A stretch of 6,508 nucleotides of DNA from Rhizobiaceae bacterium (GCA_913776675.1 CAJYRE010000424.1:1-6508), one strand, 5' to 3'. Positions 1 through 5,915 are shown, numbered from the stretch's first letter. Numbers and translations are program-made. The notes: generated from the letters alone by a model not told the origin.

Positions 1-135
1 TGCGTTTTGGATGCTTTACGTATTGCCCAGTGGTTTCATCTATCTCAAAGCAATGATGATCTGGCAGCCATCCATGTCGATAGGACCTTGGTGTGTCGGG
101 GAAAGCGGGAGTCAGATATTTTGAAAAAAAGCCGG
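1..135. other. Unassigned left edge, possible tail of a plus-strand gene
   Basis: No gene can be assigned here. Two plus-strand frames are open from the window edge: frame 1 runs to a TGA at 172-174 and frame 2 to a TGA at 122-124. The frame 2 peptide is rich in hydrophobic and aromatic residues (for example FWMLYVLPSGFIYLKAMMIW), which could be the end of a membrane protein, but about 40 codons cannot settle it. The minus strand is interrupted by stops. If a plus-strand gene ends here it would converge on the AraC-family gene that stops at 136. I see no clear hairpin terminator between them. Confidence 0.2.
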
Positions 136-1146
136 TTAACGCGCAATGTGATACAATGCAGATCCCAGTGTTGATTGTGGATAGGGGGATTTTCTCGTTT
201 TCACAGGTGCGATGTCTGAAGCAGGTGTACCAAGATGCCGATTTAAGGCACGCAATAAAGTACGTGCGTCCCGAAATCCGCTCATCGTGGCGATCTCAGA
301 GAGGGGTCTTATGTGATGCTGGGTGCTGAGTTCTTTCATAACAATCTGCAATCTCTGCTGCATCACGTAGCGCGCTACGCCGCCCTCTGGCTCGAAAAGA
401 CGATAGAGTGTTGCCCGTGACAAGCCGATTGCACGACAGATGAGGTCTATCGACATGTCTGGATTGCGCAAGTTGGAATTGATGTAATTGCGAACGCGCG
501 ATTTCGCCACGACTTTTACAATACTTGGATCGACCCCCTGCGGACGATAGTTCGTGCTTCCGAAGTGCGATTTGACAAGCTCTATCAATGAATGCGTGAC
601 GGCATCGAAACCCGCGACATCCTCTTTTTCCAGGTGCGTGGTAATGATTCTTATATATTCAACCAGAATTCTACCGACTGTGTCATCCATATTCAGATTG
701 GTATGCTTGTCCATGGCCTCTGCCGCTTGCCCAAATTGAGCCCGTGGCATGAACAGCATGATGCTGTCGACCCCAGCCATCCTGCCCTCCATGACATCTG
801 CCATGGAATGAAGCGTGGCAATGTTCGTCTTGCTGCGGCTTCGGCGCAATTTTCCACGAAGGTAGCTGGTGACATAACTTTCTCCGGTACACGGTATGTG
901 CAGGTAGAAGTGGTCGAGTACAGTGTTTCTTGCTCGTGATGATCTTCTTGCAAATTGTCCGCCTGAATTGGCTTCACGTACAATGACTATGTTCTCCAGT
1001 TCCCATCCCTTTAAACAGCATATGCCTTGGTTATCAGGCTCGACATCGATGTTTAGATCAGCAACCGGATTTGTATATTCACGCCAGGACAGTAGTCTTT
1101 CTTCAGGCTCCATATTTTTGTTTTCAAACTGAAATAAATTTAACAT
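136..1146 (-). CDS. AraC-family transcriptional regulator (full length, 336 aa)
   Basis: DNA-binding transcription regulator of the AraC/XylS family, acting in the cytoplasm. The C-terminal third carries the two helix-turn-helix units of the family: the first at about residues 232-251 (SIDLICRAIGLSRATLYRLF) and the second at about 281-303 (PLSEIATMSGFRDARTLLRA), closing with LGTPASD, a variant of the usual FGxSPxxY. The GGVARYVMQQRL stretch after the first unit resembles regulators with an AraC_binding_2/FeaR-like N-terminal domain, and the overall length fits that group. Residues 1-200 would be the sensing domain; the ligand cannot be read from sequence. The ATG at 1144-1146 is preceded by AAAAAGG at 1153-1159, six bases away, which supports this start over Met12. 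It stands alone behind a 727-base spacer, so it probably has its own promoter. The target genes are unknown. Confidence 0.93.
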   Translation of the reverse strand: MLNLFQFENKNMEPEERLLSWREYTNPVADLNIDVEPDNQGICCLKGWELENIVIVREANSGGQFARRSSRARNTVLDHFYLHIPCTGESYVTSYLRGKLRRSRSKTNIATLHSMADVMEGRMAGVDSIMLFMPRAQFGQAAEAMDKHTNLNMDDTVGRILVEYIRIITTHLEKEDVAGFDAVTHSLIELVKSHFGSTNYRPQGVDPSIVKVVAKSRVRNYINSNLRNPDMSIDLICRAIGLSRATLYRLFEPEGGVARYVMQQRLQIVMKELSTQHHIRPLSEIATMSGFRDARTLLRALNRHLGTPASDIAPVKTRKSPYPQSTLGSALYHIAR

Positions 1147-1152
1147 TCAATG

Positions 1153-1159
1153 CCTTTTT
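1153..1159 (-). promoter_or_regulatory. Ribosome binding site of the first AraC-family gene
   Basis: The minus strand reads AAAAAGG six bases before the ATG at 1144-1146. This is the best Shine-Dalgarno match near the gene and favours Met1 over the internal Met12 as the start. Confidence 0.6.
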
Positions 1160-1184
1160 ATTGTGTATGTTGAGAGGAGTGTGT

Positions 1185-1275
1185 CGTTTATGTTATATTG
1201 TATTTATATGTAATTAAAAAATAAACTAAAATTATATGGGTGTATCGTAATTTTATAAAAAATTAACAATGATAT
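1185..1275 (-). promoter_or_regulatory. Very AT-rich promoter region of the AraC-family gene
   Basis: This stretch is almost entirely A and T, in sharp contrast to the sequence on both sides. On the minus strand it contains a perfect TATAAT at 1231-1236, about 85 bases before the start codon of the downstream AraC-family gene, plus several TATAA-like steps closer to it (1190-1215). No good -35 box stands 16-18 bases upstream of TATAAT, so the promoter may need an activator, or the true -10 may be another of the AT-rich hexamers. AT-rich DNA of this kind is also the usual target of MucR-type and other silencing proteins. The promoter role is inferred from base composition and position. Confidence 0.4.
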
Positions 1276-1537
1276 GTCGTCGAACAAGCAAAGCATCCGA
1301 TTATTTATTAAGCGCACACCGCTTTCATTATCGGGGATGATAGGGGATCGGTCGCTCGTTCGGATGCGTGGACATTCAGCTTTGCATGGGCTGCAAACAG
1401 CAATTTTTTTGCGCGCACTTGGGTTTATGTTCTCAACTGCACTCTGTTATGCGTCTGGAAAATCACCGTTTTCGGCATGCCCAAAGTCAAATGTTCACAC
1501 CGCCTAAGACTTTGAAGCCATCACAGATTTGGTGAAG

Positions 1538-1607
1538 GTTGTGGCTTTGAATTAGGATGGAGGGGAGGGGGCTTTTTGCAAAAAATCCAACACTTGAAAG
1601 CCACAAC
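1538..1607. repeat. Imperfect 14-bp inverted repeat with nested palindrome
   Basis: GTTGTGGCTTTGAA at 1538-1551 is answered by TTGAAAGCCACAAC at 1594-1607, with 13 of 14 positions complementary and 42 bases between the arms. Inside lies the perfect 12-bp palindrome TTTTTGCAAAAA (about 1573-1584), after a purine-rich run of G and A. A related direct sequence, ACTTTGAAGCCATCAC, lies at 1509-1524. The arrangement could be a folded small RNA, a transcription terminator region, or the ends of a small decayed mobile element. No coding sequence lies inside. Confidence 0.45.
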
Positions 1608-1797
1608 ATCGCGTTTCCCCTTTTTGATGAGAAACTGCGTGTGACACAAAGGGTGATGCGGTCTGTGTTGATTTGAGACGGCTGCGCCGCACTCTTGGGT
1701 TTGCTTTATTTCATCATGTTATGGTCGTGTGTGGTAACACAAGAGCAGCTTCACGGCTTCACGGAAAGATTGAAGCGCTCTCACTCTTTGTTTTCAC

Positions 1798-1845
1798 GCA
1801 TTTCCGGACGGAAAACCGCTAGGCACTTTTCTCAGGTCAATGCTC
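1798..1845. repeat. Rhizobiales-type intergenic palindromic element
   Basis: The sequence starting GCATTTCCGGACGGAAAACC and ending GGTCAATGCTC matches, from memory, a short palindromic element scattered between genes in many Rhizobiales genomes. The outer arms GCATT (1798-1802) and AATGC (1839-1843) pair, and an inner GGAAAA faces CTTTTC. The right half differs from the form I remember (which ends TTTTCCTGGAAATGC), so this copy seems partly decayed. It lies 28 bases beyond the stop codon of the 260-residue AraC-family gene, a typical 3'-end position, and could fold in that gene's transcript and help end or stabilise it. Confidence 0.55.
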
Positions 1846-1873
1846 TCGACGGCATGATTTCATATATCGATCA

Positions 1874-2656
1874 TCAGCATGAAGAGGATTGGATTGAAGG
1901 CGCTTGCGCCGATCTGAGTTTTCGATAGAGCGCTGCTGGAGCAAGCTCAACGTCGATGTTATTCAGGTCTTCGATGTCGTGTTTAAGACGTGAGGCGTTT
2001 GAAAAAGAAAACAAACGAGCGAGTTCACTATAGCTCATGCCGGTTTCTTCACGATAGCAATGCGCGACTTGGATGCGGTATAGCTTGCAGTAGCGGGCGA
2101 TTCCCATCCCCAACCACTTTGCGAAGTATGCCTCCAGTGTTCGAATGCCCACAAGCGCGGCACGCGCCACTTCCTCGGTATTTTCTATTATCCCGTTGCG
2201 GTAGGAGATGTAGTCGAGCGCTCTGCGGAATTCCACTTCAGGACGCTCTGCGGGTGATAGCCGCAGCTCATCAGAATGATTGTGGGGCCAGTGAAATAAG
2301 ATAATATTGCAAAGCTCTTTAAGTATAATTTTTTCCAAGTTGAAGGCTGGGTTGCCATTCGTTGCTTTTATTGCCCAATATTGGGAAATAACATCCCACA
2401 ACCTTTCAAGTGTGTCGTGTTTTGTACAAGGAAATACGCGCCTGAATTCAATTGGCGTGTAGACTTTGCGTCCCAATATATGATGGGCTGTTTCATATAT
2501 CAGTTTCTCATTTATCCGTATTTCGTTGTGTTCTTTGTGCGAGTTTTCAACGTCTTTATGCTGATATAGTGGCTTTAATTCATCTGCATATGAGAATGCA
2601 AAAAAGCCCTCCTTTCCATCAACGTACATGCATTGGAATTTTTTACGCATAGGCAT
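1874..2656 (-). CDS. AraC-family regulator, short N-terminal domain (260 aa)
   Basis: AraC-like DNA-binding protein. The first helix-turn-helix unit is good, at about residues 160-180 (TEEVARAALVGIRTLEAYFA) followed by GMGIARYCKLYRIQVAHCYR. The second, at about 209-226 (YSELARLFSFSNASRLKHDI), lacks the usual FRxxFGxSPxxY ending, so it is divergent. The motif FHWPHNHS at 121-128 parallels FWPHNYFS in the regulator just upstream. Compared with that paralog it lacks roughly 70 N-terminal residues, and an in-frame TGA sits two codons before the ATG, so a longer start is impossible. The ribosome site is weak (GGA ten bases upstream). It begins 15 bases after the upstream AraC-family gene stops, which suggests co-transcription and perhaps translational coupling. 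It may be a truncated duplicate with altered ligand sensing, or may be losing function. Confidence 0.85.
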   Translation of the reverse strand: MPMRKKFQCMYVDGKEGFFAFSYADELKPLYQHKDVENSHKEHNEIRINEKLIYETAHHILGRKVYTPIEFRRVFPCTKHDTLERLWDVISQYWAIKATNGNPAFNLEKIILKELCNIILFHWPHNHSDELRLSPAERPEVEFRRALDYISYRNGIIENTEEVARAALVGIRTLEAYFAKWLGMGIARYCKLYRIQVAHCYREETGMSYSELARLFSFSNASRLKHDIEDLNNIDVELAPAALYRKLRSAQAPSIQSSSC

Positions 2657-2671
2657 ATTTCAATTGTCCAT

Positions 2672-3616
2672 TTAAATTGGAATTCTATCGTAAATACTGA
2701 TTCCAAATGCTTTTCTGTATTGATTATTTATTTTGTGAAGTGGAATATTTTCTAGTTTTTCTTTGAGTGCTAACTTGTTGCCTTTGTTTTTCTGCAATAT
2801 CGTGTTCACCCATTGCATCCGCAGTTCGAATTGGTATTCCCGAATAGATCGGCCGGTGAATGACTTGAAAGATTTCTGCAGTCCTCGCGCACTGGCGGAT
2901 GTCGCTTTGCATAGATCATCCAGGTATATTTTTTCAAAAGGGTTGGACTGCATTAAATCTATGGCGATTTTGACTTGCTTTGGTAATGCGGTCATTTTTT
3001 GCGAGTTTAATCTTGAAAAATAGTTGTGAGGCCAGAAACTGAGGAAGATTCCCGCAAGAAAGCCTTCAATCGAATCAAGCCAGCCTGGATGCAGCTCTGC
3101 GTCAGAGCGCAAAGCAACGACCAAGGCCGACTTGATTGCGCGAATTGCAGCTTCATTGGTGAGAAGCATATCAAATTCAAGTTCAGGTCCGACAGGCCAG
3201 TCAAGAATGGAACTCAGTTTGCGATTCAGCGCCGCTCTTGAAAAGGTAACACGGGTGTGATTTCGGCTTGCCGCAATATCAATTCTGCGACAGCGGGTCA
3301 CTGTAAACGCGGTTGGATAGATAGCTTCGACGTATCGTCCCGTATCGAACTCCAGTCCCATGTATCCAGATGTTGGAATCACAAATGTAATGCCATCCAG
3401 CTCCATTTCATGCGCAAGCCGTACACCATCAAGAAAGTGCGTTGACATGACTTCAACGCCCCCAAAGGCCAGAAAATGTGTACTCTTAACTTGTGCATTG
3501 TTTTTATCTGGCGTGAGCGTGCCAAAATCGGGCTTATGGCGCTCAAATACACGCACAAACTCTAGTGGTTGTGTCTGAGTGAAGTGAATTGGACGGTTTT
3601 TATACATCTCGAACAC
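2672..3616 (-). CDS. AraC-family transcriptional regulator (314 aa, GTG start)
   Basis: AraC/XylS-type regulator with a complete layout: an N-terminal sensing domain (about residues 1-200, ending in the FWPHNY motif at 194-199 that is common just before the DNA-binding part in this group), then helix-turn-helix one at about 229-250 (IYLDDLCKATSASARGLQKS) followed by FTGRSIREYQFELRMQWV, and a more divergent second unit at 283-305 ending YRKAFGIS. The start is taken as GTG at 3614-3616 because AAGG lies ten bases upstream (3627-3630) and an in-frame TGA at 3632-3634 blocks extension; ATG at 3605-3607 is the alternative but sits far from any ribosome site. It is the first gene of a probable two-gene unit with its shorter paralog. 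Direct repeats upstream may be its own operator. The effector and targets are unknown. Confidence 0.9.
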   Translation of the reverse strand: MFEMYKNRPIHFTQTQPLEFVRVFERHKPDFGTLTPDKNNAQVKSTHFLAFGGVEVMSTHFLDGVRLAHEMELDGITFVIPTSGYMGLEFDTGRYVEAIYPTAFTVTRCRRIDIAASRNHTRVTFSRAALNRKLSSILDWPVGPELEFDMLLTNEAAIRAIKSALVVALRSDAELHPGWLDSIEGFLAGIFLSFWPHNYFSRLNSQKMTALPKQVKIAIDLMQSNPFEKIYLDDLCKATSASARGLQKSFKSFTGRSIREYQFELRMQWVNTILQKNKGNKLALKEKLENIPLHKINNQYRKAFGISIYDRIPI

Positions 3617-3626
3617 CGAAACACTG

Positions 3627-3630
3627 CCTT
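3627..3630 (-). promoter_or_regulatory. Ribosome binding site that decides a GTG start
   Basis: AAGG on the minus strand lies ten bases before GTG at 3614-3616 and 19 before the ATG at 3605-3607. The spacing favours the GTG. Confidence 0.45.
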
Positions 3631-3660
3631 TTCAAAATTCGTCGATGATTGGTTCTTAAG

Positions 3661-3679
3661 GGGATTGCGGGTCAATCCC
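3661..3679. repeat. 7-bp hairpin upstream of the AraC-family pair
   Basis: GGGATTG (3661-3667) and CAATCCC (3673-3679) are perfectly complementary around a five-base loop. On the minus strand the hairpin falls about 100 bases after the stop of the MucR-like gene and 45-63 bases before the GTG of the AraC-family gene. No run of T follows it, so it is a poor intrinsic terminator. It includes TTGACC (3670-3675, minus), a possible -35 element, without a convincing -10 box at the right distance. It may be an operator or a leader structure. Confidence 0.4.
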
Positions 3680-3692
3680 TGGATGCGAAGAT

Positions 3693-3721
3693 GAGACAAA
3701 GCGCACCAATTTCGAGACAAA
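3693..3721. promoter_or_regulatory. Direct repeat, 21 bp apart, candidate AraC-type operator
   Basis: GAGACAAA occurs at 3693-3700 and again at 3714-3721, exactly 21 bp apart, so both copies face the same side of the helix. AraC-family activators classically bind direct half-sites with this period, upstream of or overlapping the -35 box. Here the repeats lie about 18 bases upstream of a TTGACC hexamer (minus strand) and 77-105 bases before the start of an AraC-family gene. Self-regulation or regulation by a neighbouring AraC protein is inferred; an 8-bp repeat could also be chance. Confidence 0.4.
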
Positions 3722-3781
3722 ACTGACCGCGACCAGCATTGGATGCGTTAGTTTTGGGTTACGATTATTGTCTGTCGTGCC

Positions 3782-4231
3782 TTATTCAACTATTGACTTC
3801 TCCGCTTTAGAGGAGCGCCCCAGCTGCATTTCCTTTGCCAATCGAGATCTGGCCGCAGCGTACGCAGGTGCCACCATCGGGTAGTCGGGAGGCAAATCCC
3901 ACTTTTCACGATATTGCTGTGGTGTCAGGTTGTAGCTGGCCTTCAGGTGACGTTTCAGCGACTTGAATTTAAGACCGTCTTCCAGGCAAATAATGTAGTC
4001 TGGCTCAATAGACTTTTGAATCGGAGTCCAAGGTTTCTGTTTCGGCATTTCTGCGGCTTTCATGTTCGCCGCTGTATTGGATGCACCGCCCTGGAGAGCG
4101 CTGTATACGCTGCCGATCAAATTCGGTAATTCTTGCGAAGCAACAGTATGTCTTGCGACATATGCCGATATTATCGTGGCCGTAGATTCCAGTAAAATTA
4201 CTTCGCTCTTATTTTGATCTGTATCATTCAT
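3782..4231 (-). CDS. Ros/MucR-family transcriptional regulator with incomplete zinc site (149 aa)
   Basis: Member of the Ros/MucR family, alphaproteobacterial DNA-binding proteins with a single eukaryote-like zinc-finger fold that bind AT-rich DNA and control exopolysaccharide, motility, symbiosis or virulence genes. The conserved core spans residues 78-137: CLEDG at 82-86, FKSLKRHL at 89-96, LTPQQYREKWDLPPDYPMVA at 102-121, and the ARSRLAKEMQLGR tail. In Ros the metal is held by Cys, Cys, His, His; here the second position is Asp85, as in MucR proteins, but after His95 the sequence is LKASY, so neither position that normally carries the last His has one. Zinc-free homologs are known from Mesorhizobium loti, so the protein may still fold and bind DNA. 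The start at 4229-4231 is chosen because AAAAGGA lies eight bases upstream; the longer frame to 4270 has no such site. Residues 1-60 would be the oligomerisation region. Confidence 0.93.
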   Translation of the reverse strand: MNDTDQNKSEVILLESTATIISAYVARHTVASQELPNLIGSVYSALQGGASNTAANMKAAEMPKQKPWTPIQKSIEPDYIICLEDGLKFKSLKRHLKASYNLTPQQYREKWDLPPDYPMVAPAYAAARSRLAKEMQLGRSSKAEKSIVE

Positions 4232-4239
4232 AGGAAAAG

Positions 4240-4246
4240 TCCTTTT
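4240..4246 (-). promoter_or_regulatory. Ribosome binding site fixing the start of the MucR-like gene
   Basis: AAAAGGA on the minus strand is eight bases before ATG 4229-4231. It places the start 13 codons inside the longest open frame. Confidence 0.7.
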
Positions 4247-4370
4247 ATATGTCATCGAAATCGATACCAAAGACGTCGCCTCTCGCCGCAGAAAGACGGC
4301 GTTGTGGGAATCAGGATGCTGACCCGGGTAGGGCGCTTTTCAGGGGGCACATCTGGTCTTTGGCACCACA

Positions 4371-4393
4371 TTATGAGCGCTGACGGCGCATAA
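4371..4393. repeat. Bulged hairpin in the spacer upstream of the MucR-like gene
   Basis: TTAT-GA-GCGC and GCGC-ATAA can pair around a TGACG loop with a two-base bulge. It lies about 90 bases beyond the stop of the 237-residue membrane protein gene, in the 252-base spacer before the MucR-like gene. It has no T run on the minus-strand side, so at best it is a weak terminator; the structure may be chance. Apart from this and the repeats at 4410-4503, the spacer shows no gene; it presumably holds the promoter of the MucR-like gene, although I see no clear -35/-10 pair. Confidence 0.25.
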
Positions 4394-4409
4394 GCCTTTG
4401 TCATTGCTC

Positions 4410-4503
4410 ATTTTATGTTGATGTTGTTGTGCTGGAGGGCATCGGCTTGCCTTGCTGTTGCCCATTGCCAGCGTTGAACGATTTTATGTTGGCGCTCCAG
4501 CAC
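4410..4503. repeat. Interlocked direct and inverted repeats at a gene end
   Basis: ATTTTATGTTG occurs at 4410-4420 and 4481-4491, and the second copy covers the TAA stop of the membrane protein gene. Interlocked with this, GTGCTGGAG (4429-4437) and CTCCAGCAC (4495-4503) form a perfect 9-bp inverted repeat. The inverted repeat could fold the 3' end of the transcript; the direct repeat may record a small duplication. Confidence 0.35.
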
Positions 4504-5197
4504 GAACGACGGAAATAGCGATGCAGCCTTGATTGTTCGGCATCAGAATGGCCTGTCCACCCGTGCCAAGACCATAGAGAGAAAGTCCGGCAAGGGGCTG
4601 AAGGGTTTTGCTTCCCTGAGGCAGAAAGGCCTTGGCGGCCTCGCAATTTTGTACAAATGGCACGATCCGTACCATTGTTCCTTCGCAACCGCTTGGCACG
4701 GGCGATGCAAACACGATACCGGCGGCATTTCCTTTGTAACCACCCTCGACTTCAGAGCGGAAGGCCATGCCAACTGCACCATAGAGGGAGTGACGATCGG
4801 CATCTGCCGTTGCCGTTTGTGTCTGTACCATATAGTCGGTGCCATTGGTCAATGCTTGACCCAATGCTGAATAGACTGCGGTACAGGCACTGATGCCTGC
4901 CTCTTCAGCGTGCTTCTTGAACGGATTGTTGATAGCCTGAGTCGTGTTGGTTTGCCCCGTCGATTGACGGGCAGTCTTGGCATCACCGCGTTCTGCTGCA
5001 TTTAAAAGCAGTGCTAACTGCGGCACAGCAAACCCGACACCAATCAGCGCAACTGCACAAAGCGAGAAAATTGCGATTCTCTTGAATGTTTTTGATGGGG
5101 CCTTGTCATCATCAGGCTGCGGCGCGGCAGAATGCTGTGCACGTGGCGTATCTGCTTTCATCAGCAGATCATGTACGCTCGGCATTTGTTCTGTCAT
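4484..5197 (-). CDS. Membrane-anchored periplasmic protein of unknown function (237 aa)
   Basis: I do not recognise this protein. Residues 1-38 are polar and should lie in the cytoplasm, 41-66 form one hydrophobic membrane segment (starting IAIFSLCAVALIGVGFAVPQ) preceded by Lys-Arg, and the remaining 170 residues would face the periplasm. That outer part has four cysteines (105, 171, 185, 225), enough for two disulfides, with a Thr/Gln/Asn-rich linker at 78-92. There is no lipobox and no cleavable signal peptide, so it is probably a signal-anchor protein. The start is supported by AGAGGAA seven bases before the ATG. It follows the IalB-family gene by 33 bases and is likely co-transcribed with it and the trimeric autotransporter. 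Inner-membrane helper proteins are known for some trimeric autotransporters in other bacteria, so an accessory role is possible, but this rests on position only. Confidence 0.85.
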   Translation of the reverse strand: MTEQMPSVHDLLMKADTPRAQHSAAPQPDDDKAPSKTFKRIAIFSLCAVALIGVGFAVPQLALLLNAAERGDAKTARQSTGQTNTTQAINNPFKKHAEEAGISACTAVYSALGQALTNGTDYMVQTQTATADADRHSLYGAVGMAFRSEVEGGYKGNAAGIVFASPVPSGCEGTMVRIVPFVQNCEAAKAFLPQGSKTLQPLAGLSLYGLGTGGQAILMPNNQGCIAISVVRAGAPT

Positions 5198-5204
5198 GTG
5201 TTTA

Positions 5205-5211
5205 TTCCTCT
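5205..5211 (-). promoter_or_regulatory. Ribosome binding site of the membrane-anchored protein
   Basis: AGAGGAA on the minus strand lies seven bases before ATG 5195-5197, inside the short gap after the IalB-family gene. It is the strongest Shine-Dalgarno site in this operon. Confidence 0.6.
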
Positions 5212-5230
5212 TGGATTTTTAGGATTTCTC

Positions 5231-5899
5231 TCAGATTGCCGCCAGCGCATCGACAAGGCCGTAAAGCGGAGCAGCAATCGTGACAGGAGTGGGGTTATTT
5301 TCTGTTGTGTAAGTGATCGTTACGAGCAGACGTTTTTCAGCGGCGCTTCGAAATCTGCGGCCAGCCGGTTGATAGGCGAGACAAAGACTGTCGGAGCATT
5401 GGCTTATGCTCAGATGGACCGGAGTGCCGCCGTCTGGCAGGGCAAGGGTCAGGGTGCCCCTCGCTCCGACCGAAGGTGGCGCACGGAGGATGAAATAGGG
5501 TTGGCCTGTTTGGGTGGCCGCCAGGGACCAACTGAAAACCACGGCTTTGTCTGGACCGACAAATGTCTGTGAAACATTGCATATCTTCTGTTTTGCCTTC
5601 AGATTCTCGTCGCAAACAAGAATCCAGTTTGGAAATGGCTGGATGATCCGGCGATATTGGCCAAGGGCAACATTCGCAGGTGCCTTGATTTCAGATGGCA
5701 TGATGACGAAGGGAGACGGAGGCACGGCCTCAGACGACTTTGCTGTTTCATCACCTGCAGATGTTTTCGGTTGTGATGCCGAAGGGCGATGTGGTTCTGC
5801 TTTTCGTTCATTCCCAGCGGCGAGTGAAACGCCGCTGAGCATGAACCACAGCGAGACAACCCATGAAGCAGTGATCGACTGAGAGAGTGAGAGAAGCAT
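5231..5899 (-). CDS. IalB-family (invasion-associated locus B) exported protein (222 aa)
   Basis: Exported protein of the IalB family, named after a Bartonella protein linked to red-cell invasion and common in alphaproteobacteria, where most members have no proven function. A signal peptide is visible: a hydrophobic stretch at about residues 10-27 ending VSLAAG, with likely cleavage near 27-28. A proline- and serine-rich linker follows (about 29-70). The family core starts near 82 with FPNWILVCDENLKAKQKICN (Cys96 and Cys107) and SQTFVG, continues through a beta-rich middle, and holds SQCSDSLCLAY (Cys168 and Cys173). The four cysteines at these places are typical and probably form two disulfides. 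The ATG at 5897-5899 is the first possible start, since an in-frame TAG lies three codons upstream; the ribosome site is weak (AGAAG). It lies 16 bases after the autotransporter stop, so coupled expression is likely. The linker makes it slightly long for the family. Confidence 0.88.
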   Translation of the reverse strand: MLLSLSQSITASWVVSLWFMLSGVSLAAGNERKAEPHRPSASQPKTSAGDETAKSSEAVPPSPFVIMPSEIKAPANVALGQYRRIIQPFPNWILVCDENLKAKQKICNVSQTFVGPDKAVVFSWSLAATQTGQPYFILRAPPSVGARGTLTLALPDGGTPVHLSISQCSDSLCLAYQPAGRRFRSAAEKRLLVTITYTTENNPTPVTIAAPLYGLVDALAAI

Positions 5900-5915
5900 T
5901 TTCTTCTAACAACCA

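Larger units (their letters stand above)
1147..1873. other. Gene-free spacer of 727 bases with repeats
   Basis: I see no convincing gene. Two plus-strand open frames of 77 codons exist (1274-1507 and 1695-1928), but neither has a Shine-Dalgarno site or a recognisable protein pattern, and the second overlaps both the rhizobial-type repeat and the end of the neighbouring AraC-family gene. Minus-strand frames are broken by stops. The spacer holds, from left to right, the AT-rich promoter zone, an imperfect inverted repeat with a nested palindrome, and the palindromic repeat at 1798-1845. Its length is unusual in a window where other neighbours are 15-250 bases apart, so it may contain a small RNA or the remains of an inserted element. 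Confidence 0.6.

Noticed and set aside
1274..1507. 77-codon plus-strand open frame in the spacer
   Set aside because: It has no Shine-Dalgarno site, no recognisable protein pattern and lies in repeat-bearing intergenic DNA.
1695..1928. 77-codon plus-strand open frame
   Set aside because: It runs across the palindromic repeat and into the antisense of the AraC-family gene, and has no ribosome site.
3661..3679. Hairpin as intrinsic terminator of the MucR-like gene
   Set aside because: The stem is only 7 bp and is not followed by a T run on the minus strand.
4413..4688. 91-codon minus-strand frame overlapping the end of the membrane protein gene
   Set aside because: It is an alternative frame over well-supported coding sequence with no ribosome site; only its last 70 bases lie outside that gene. 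It also does not look like a frameshifted tail.
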